Shown: one piece after another, positions 6,885-8,570 of the stretch | How the letters are laid out: every line of letters starts with the position of its first letter | Numbering within the stretch: position 1 is the stretch's first letter | Assembly (NCBI GenBank): GCA_045106435.1 | Contig: JBGCEN010000085.1 | Location: forward strand, 1 to 8,570 | DNA length: 8,570 bases | From: JBCCIM01 sp045106435 | GTDB taxonomy: Bacteria > Bacteroidota > Rhodothermia > Rhodothermales > JAHQVL01 | Direction of reading: 5' to 3' | Program-made: the position numbers and the translations under genes | Notes under the pieces: generated by a model | Told to the model about the DNA's origin: nothing | Databases searched by the model: none | Seen by the model: only the letters and a program-made list of their open reading frames with translations

Positions 6885-6964
6885 AAAAGAAATGTTCTGA
6901 ATTTAGATAAGCTCCAGAACCGGTAGCAATGAGGTTTTTTACACTCCCCAGCAACCATTAGAGT

Positions 6965-6970
6965 TATAAT
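6965..6970 (+). promoter_or_regulatory. Possible -10 box for the GIY-YIG gene
   Basis: TATAAT at 6965-6970 matches the -10 consensus exactly and lies 50 nt before the start codon. No good -35 box is found at 16-18 nt spacing; the nearest candidate, TTTACA at 6938-6943, is 21 nt away. If correct, the transcript would contain the 6986-7019 hairpin. Confidence 0.3.
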
Positions 6971-6985
6971 CTTCGACTCAATTTT

Positions 6986-7019
6986 GTCTTTATGTAAAAA
7001 TCAATTTCACTATAAAGAC
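6986..7019 (+). promoter_or_regulatory. Hairpin ending one base before the GIY-YIG start codon
   Basis: GTCTTTAT (6986-6993) pairs perfectly with ATAAAGAC (7012-7019) across an 18-nt A/T-rich loop, and the ATG is at 7021. In RNA this stem would cover the position where a ribosome binding site would lie. A role in damping translation or in feedback by the encoded nuclease is possible but is only an inference. Confidence 0.4.
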
Positions 7020-7020
7020 G

Positions 7021-7311
7021 ATGGCCAAGACAGGGTACGTATATATTTTGGCAAGCAAGCCGCATGGAACGCTTTACGTAGGTGTCACAAATAATCTTTT
7101 AAGAAGAGTTTACGAGCATAGTGTTGGTAACAAGAAGTGTTTTACTTCTAAATATGGAGTTCATCGCCTTGTCTACGTCGAAAGATACGATGATATACAG
7201 GAAGCCATATGGAGAGAGAAGAAACTGAAGAGATGGACGCGAAAGAAGAAAATTGCACTGATCCTCGCGGAGAATCCAACATGGCGAGATTTGACAGAGG
7301 ATGAGCTCTGA
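7021..7311 (+). CDS. Single-domain GIY-YIG nuclease family protein
   Basis: A 96-residue protein that is almost entirely the GIY-YIG endonuclease domain (YhbQ/UPF0213-like). The GIY strand is VYI at 7-9 and the YIG strand YVG at 19-21. The expected metal-dependent active site is intact: Tyr8, Tyr19, Arg29 in TNNLLRRVYEH, His33, and Glu66 in AIWREKKLKRW. The basic tail (RKKK, 74-77) and the ENPTWRDL ending are typical of these small proteins, whose cellular role is poorly known. Family members cut DNA, so this one may act on its own flanking palindromes (inference). The TGA stop at 7309-7311 overlaps the right arm of the 42-bp repeat by two bases. The gene contains no GCCGGC, unlike most of its neighbours, which is consistent with transfer but is weak evidence in a gene this short. 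Confidence 0.93.
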   Translation: MAKTGYVYILASKPHGTLYVGVTNNLLRRVYEHSVGNKKCFTSKYGVHRLVYVERYDDIQEAIWREKKLKRWTRKKKIALILAENPTWRDLTEDEL

Positions 7312-7351
7312 TAAAACCTTCTATGGATCCCTCACTTCGTTCAGGATGACC
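7310..7351 (-). repeat. 42-bp inverted repeat, right arm
   Basis: The exact inverted copy of 6843-6884. Its inner end, GATAAAACC, begins on the last two bases of the GIY-YIG stop codon, so gene and repeat are joined without a gap. Its outer end is GGATGACC. Confidence 0.92.
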
Positions 7352-7392
7352 AGAGAGAATAACATCTAGCATTGTGCAATTATTCCCCCCCG

Positions 7393-7490
7393 CCTTCTCC
7401 GGTTCTGCAGTTTTACATACGGCAGTCCTAAATCCCCATCACCTTCTGCGGTTTTGCAGTTTTACATTCTACTGTTCTAAATTCCCTTCT
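7393..7490 (-). repeat. Tandem pair of 49-nt units, right outer repeat
   Basis: Two adjacent units of equal length, 7393-7441 and 7442-7490, agree at roughly three quarters of positions; both contain TGCAGTTTTACAT. On the minus strand they read away from the dehydratase gene and begin inside its TAG stop codon (7489-7491). They are inverted relatives of the array at 6754-6830. Neither an intrinsic terminator nor a reading frame of note is seen within them. Confidence 0.7.
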
Positions 7491-7779
7491 ACGTGCCAGA
7501 GGCCAGTTGCTCCATTCTGGCGGCGAGTTGAAAGTCGTAGTTGCTCAGGCCGTCTACATCGTGGGTGGTGAGTTCGACGACAACCTTGTTGTAGACATTG
7601 AACCACTCCGGGTGATGGTTCATGGCTTCAGCGACAATGGCTGCTCTTGTCATAAATCCAAAAGCCTCTATAAAGTCGTTAAACTGGTACTCGCGGTGGA
7701 GTTTTCCGTTTGCCAGTGACCATTGGTTGAGGGTATCAAGGTGTTCACTGATTTCTTCTTCCGATAGCTTCGTTATCAT
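7489..7779 (-). CDS. Pterin-4a-carbinolamine dehydratase (PhhB-like)
   Basis: Dehydrates 4a-hydroxytetrahydrobiopterin to quinonoid dihydropterin, recycling the cofactor of aromatic amino acid hydroxylases. The 96-residue length is that of the whole single-domain family. The signature is clear: EAMNHHPEW at 51-59 with the active-site pair His55-His56, then VYNKVVVELTTHDVDGLS at 62-79 with the third histidine, His73, and Asp76. The N-terminal KLSEEEISEHL and the W-x4-GKLHREY strand also fit. No hydroxylase gene (phhA-like) is in the window, so its partner is elsewhere or it acts in another pterin reaction. The oxidoreductase gene ends 91 nt upstream on the same strand and may share a transcript. 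The start at 7779 gives a normal N-terminus; no ribosome binding site is visible. The stop codon lies at the edge of a repeat unit. Confidence 0.95.
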   Translation of the reverse strand: MITKLSEEEISEHLDTLNQWSLANGKLHREYQFNDFIEAFGFMTRAAIVAEAMNHHPEWFNVYNKVVVELTTHDVDGLSNYDFQLAARMEQLASGT

Positions 7780-7870
7780 TACAACTTTAAAGATTTATAC
7801 AATGGTAATAATGGAGGGGTTCGGTATTCATTCAAAACCATACGCACATATTAAGCCATTTCTAAACCAT

Positions 7871-8570
7871 TTACCGTTCCGCCACCTTAATAATCAATTT
7901 GCCCTGGTTGGACCCTTCGAATAATTTATTGACAGCCGCCGGCGCTTGTTCAAGCCCTTCAACTAAATCAGCGCGATATTTGATTTTGCCGGCACCGATC
8001 CACTCAGCCATCTGCATAATACACTCCTCGCTTCTGTCATAGTAATCTAATACGATAAACCCCTGTATGCGTAAGCGTTTTGCTATAATCGAGATGAAGT
8101 TGTAAGGCCCGGGCACCGGCTCAATGGCATTGTATTGAGAAATCATCCCACAGACCGAAATGCGTCCGTGCATATTCATCTGTGCCATTACCGCATCGAG
8201 GATTTTGCCTCCAACATTATCAAAATAGATATCAATCCCGTCTGGACACTGCTGTTTTAGTGCAGCCGGCATCTCTTCTTTTTTATAATTGATGGCTCCA
8301 TCAAAACCCAGATCCTCTGTAATCCATCTGCATTTTTCGTCGCTGCCAGCAATACCGATCACGCGGCATCCTTTAATTTTGCCAATTTGCCCAACCAAAG
8401 ATCCGACAGCGCCGGCAGCCGCAGATACGACAATGGTTTCGCCGGCCTGGGGGTCTGTTATATCTAACAAACCAAAGTAAGCGGTGAGTCCGATATGACT
8501 CAACACGGCCAAATACGCGTCGAGGGCCATACCCGGAATCTCAGGCAGCGCAGTCATTCTTTGCGCCGGC
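7871..8570 (-). CDS. MDR-family NADP-dependent oxidoreductase, N-terminus cut by window edge
   Basis: A zinc-independent medium-chain dehydrogenase/reductase of the leukotriene B4 12-hydroxydehydrogenase / 2-alkenal reductase / CurA type, which uses NADPH to reduce the C=C bond of enones and enals. About 232 C-terminal residues are visible. The frame runs off the right edge, so roughly 100-110 N-terminal residues are missing compared with the usual ~340. Counting from the Met encoded at 8557, which is an internal residue and not the start: LTAYFGLLDI at 24-33, the Rossmann glycine motif SAAAGAVGS at 45-53, GSDEKC at 71-76 in the NADP-phosphate region, DNVGG at 113-117 and GRISVCGMISQYN at 131-143. 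The C-terminus, SNQGKLIIKV, is typical. The physiological substrate cannot be told from the sequence. Confidence 0.93.
   Translation of the reverse strand, partial: PAQRMTALPEIPGMALDAYLAVLSHIGLTAYFGLLDITDPQAGETIVVSAAAGAVGSLVGQIGKIKGCRVIGIAGSDEKCRWITEDLGFDGAINYKKEEMPAALKQQCPDGIDIYFDNVGGKILDAVMAQMNMHGRISVCGMISQYNAIEPVPGPYNFISIIAKRLRIQGFIVLDYYDRSEECIMQMAEWIGAGKIKYRADLVEGLEQAPAAVNKLFEGSNQGKLIIKVAER

Larger units (their letters stand above)
6843..7351 (+). mobile_element. Candidate GIY-YIG nuclease unit bounded by 42-bp inverted repeats
   Basis: A 509-bp unit made of the left arm, a 136-nt leader, the GIY-YIG gene and the right arm. The perfect terminal repeats enclosing a single nuclease gene suggest a mobile or repeat-mobilising unit. 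No target-site duplication is visible: the flanks read CTCTC on the left and AGAGA on the right, which are inverted rather than direct. No transposase is present. Calling it mobile is an inference. The simpler alternative is two independent intergenic repeats that happen to flank a nuclease gene, but their identity over all 42 nt makes that less likely. Confidence 0.5.

Overview
This is a chromosomal window of moderate GC content. It holds compact housekeeping genes separated by repeat-bearing intergenic spaces. None of the starts I inspected has a clear Shine-Dalgarno sequence. The palindrome GCCGGC occurs 27 times by hand count, all of them inside coding sequence. These traits, with the gene content, suggest a marine bacterium of the Bacteroidota/Rhodothermota type, but no rRNA or other phylogenetic marker is present and this assignment is an inference.

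Layout. Positions 1-567 contain no gene. They carry a perfect 15-bp hairpin (22-59) and a paired palindromic repeat (139-248). Positions 568-4226 hold three minus-strand genes: a large SIR2-fold plus TPR protein (a solitary candidate NAD+-consuming defence or sensor protein), a short conserved hypothetical protein, and a membrane-anchored DUF3465 protein. A divergent spacer, with heptad repeats at its right end, leads into plus-strand nadE (glutamine-dependent NAD+ synthetase) and ruvA (Holliday-junction DNA-binding subunit). At the right end two minus-strand genes encode a pterin-4a-carbinolamine dehydratase and a zinc-independent MDR-family NADP-dependent oxidoreductase that runs off the window.

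The most unusual part lies between the convergent ruvA and dehydratase genes (6754-7490). A single-domain GIY-YIG nuclease gene is enclosed by a perfect 42-bp inverted repeat, and its stop codon overlaps the right arm. This unit is in turn enclosed by a second, diverged repeat family in inverted orientation, whose copies abut the stop codons of both neighbouring genes. The pair of palindromes at 139-248 has the same terminal words (GTCATCC outside, GGGATCCA inside) and the same geometry but no gene. It could be a non-autonomous relative, comparable to REPINs that depend on RAYT transposases, here with a GIY-YIG nuclease as the candidate partner. That link is an inference from sequence layout.

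Genes working together: NadE makes NAD+, and the SIR2-TPR protein is predicted to consume it, but they lie on opposite strands and need not be connected. RuvA, the dehydratase and the oxidoreductase look like ordinary housekeeping genes with no evident shared pathway.
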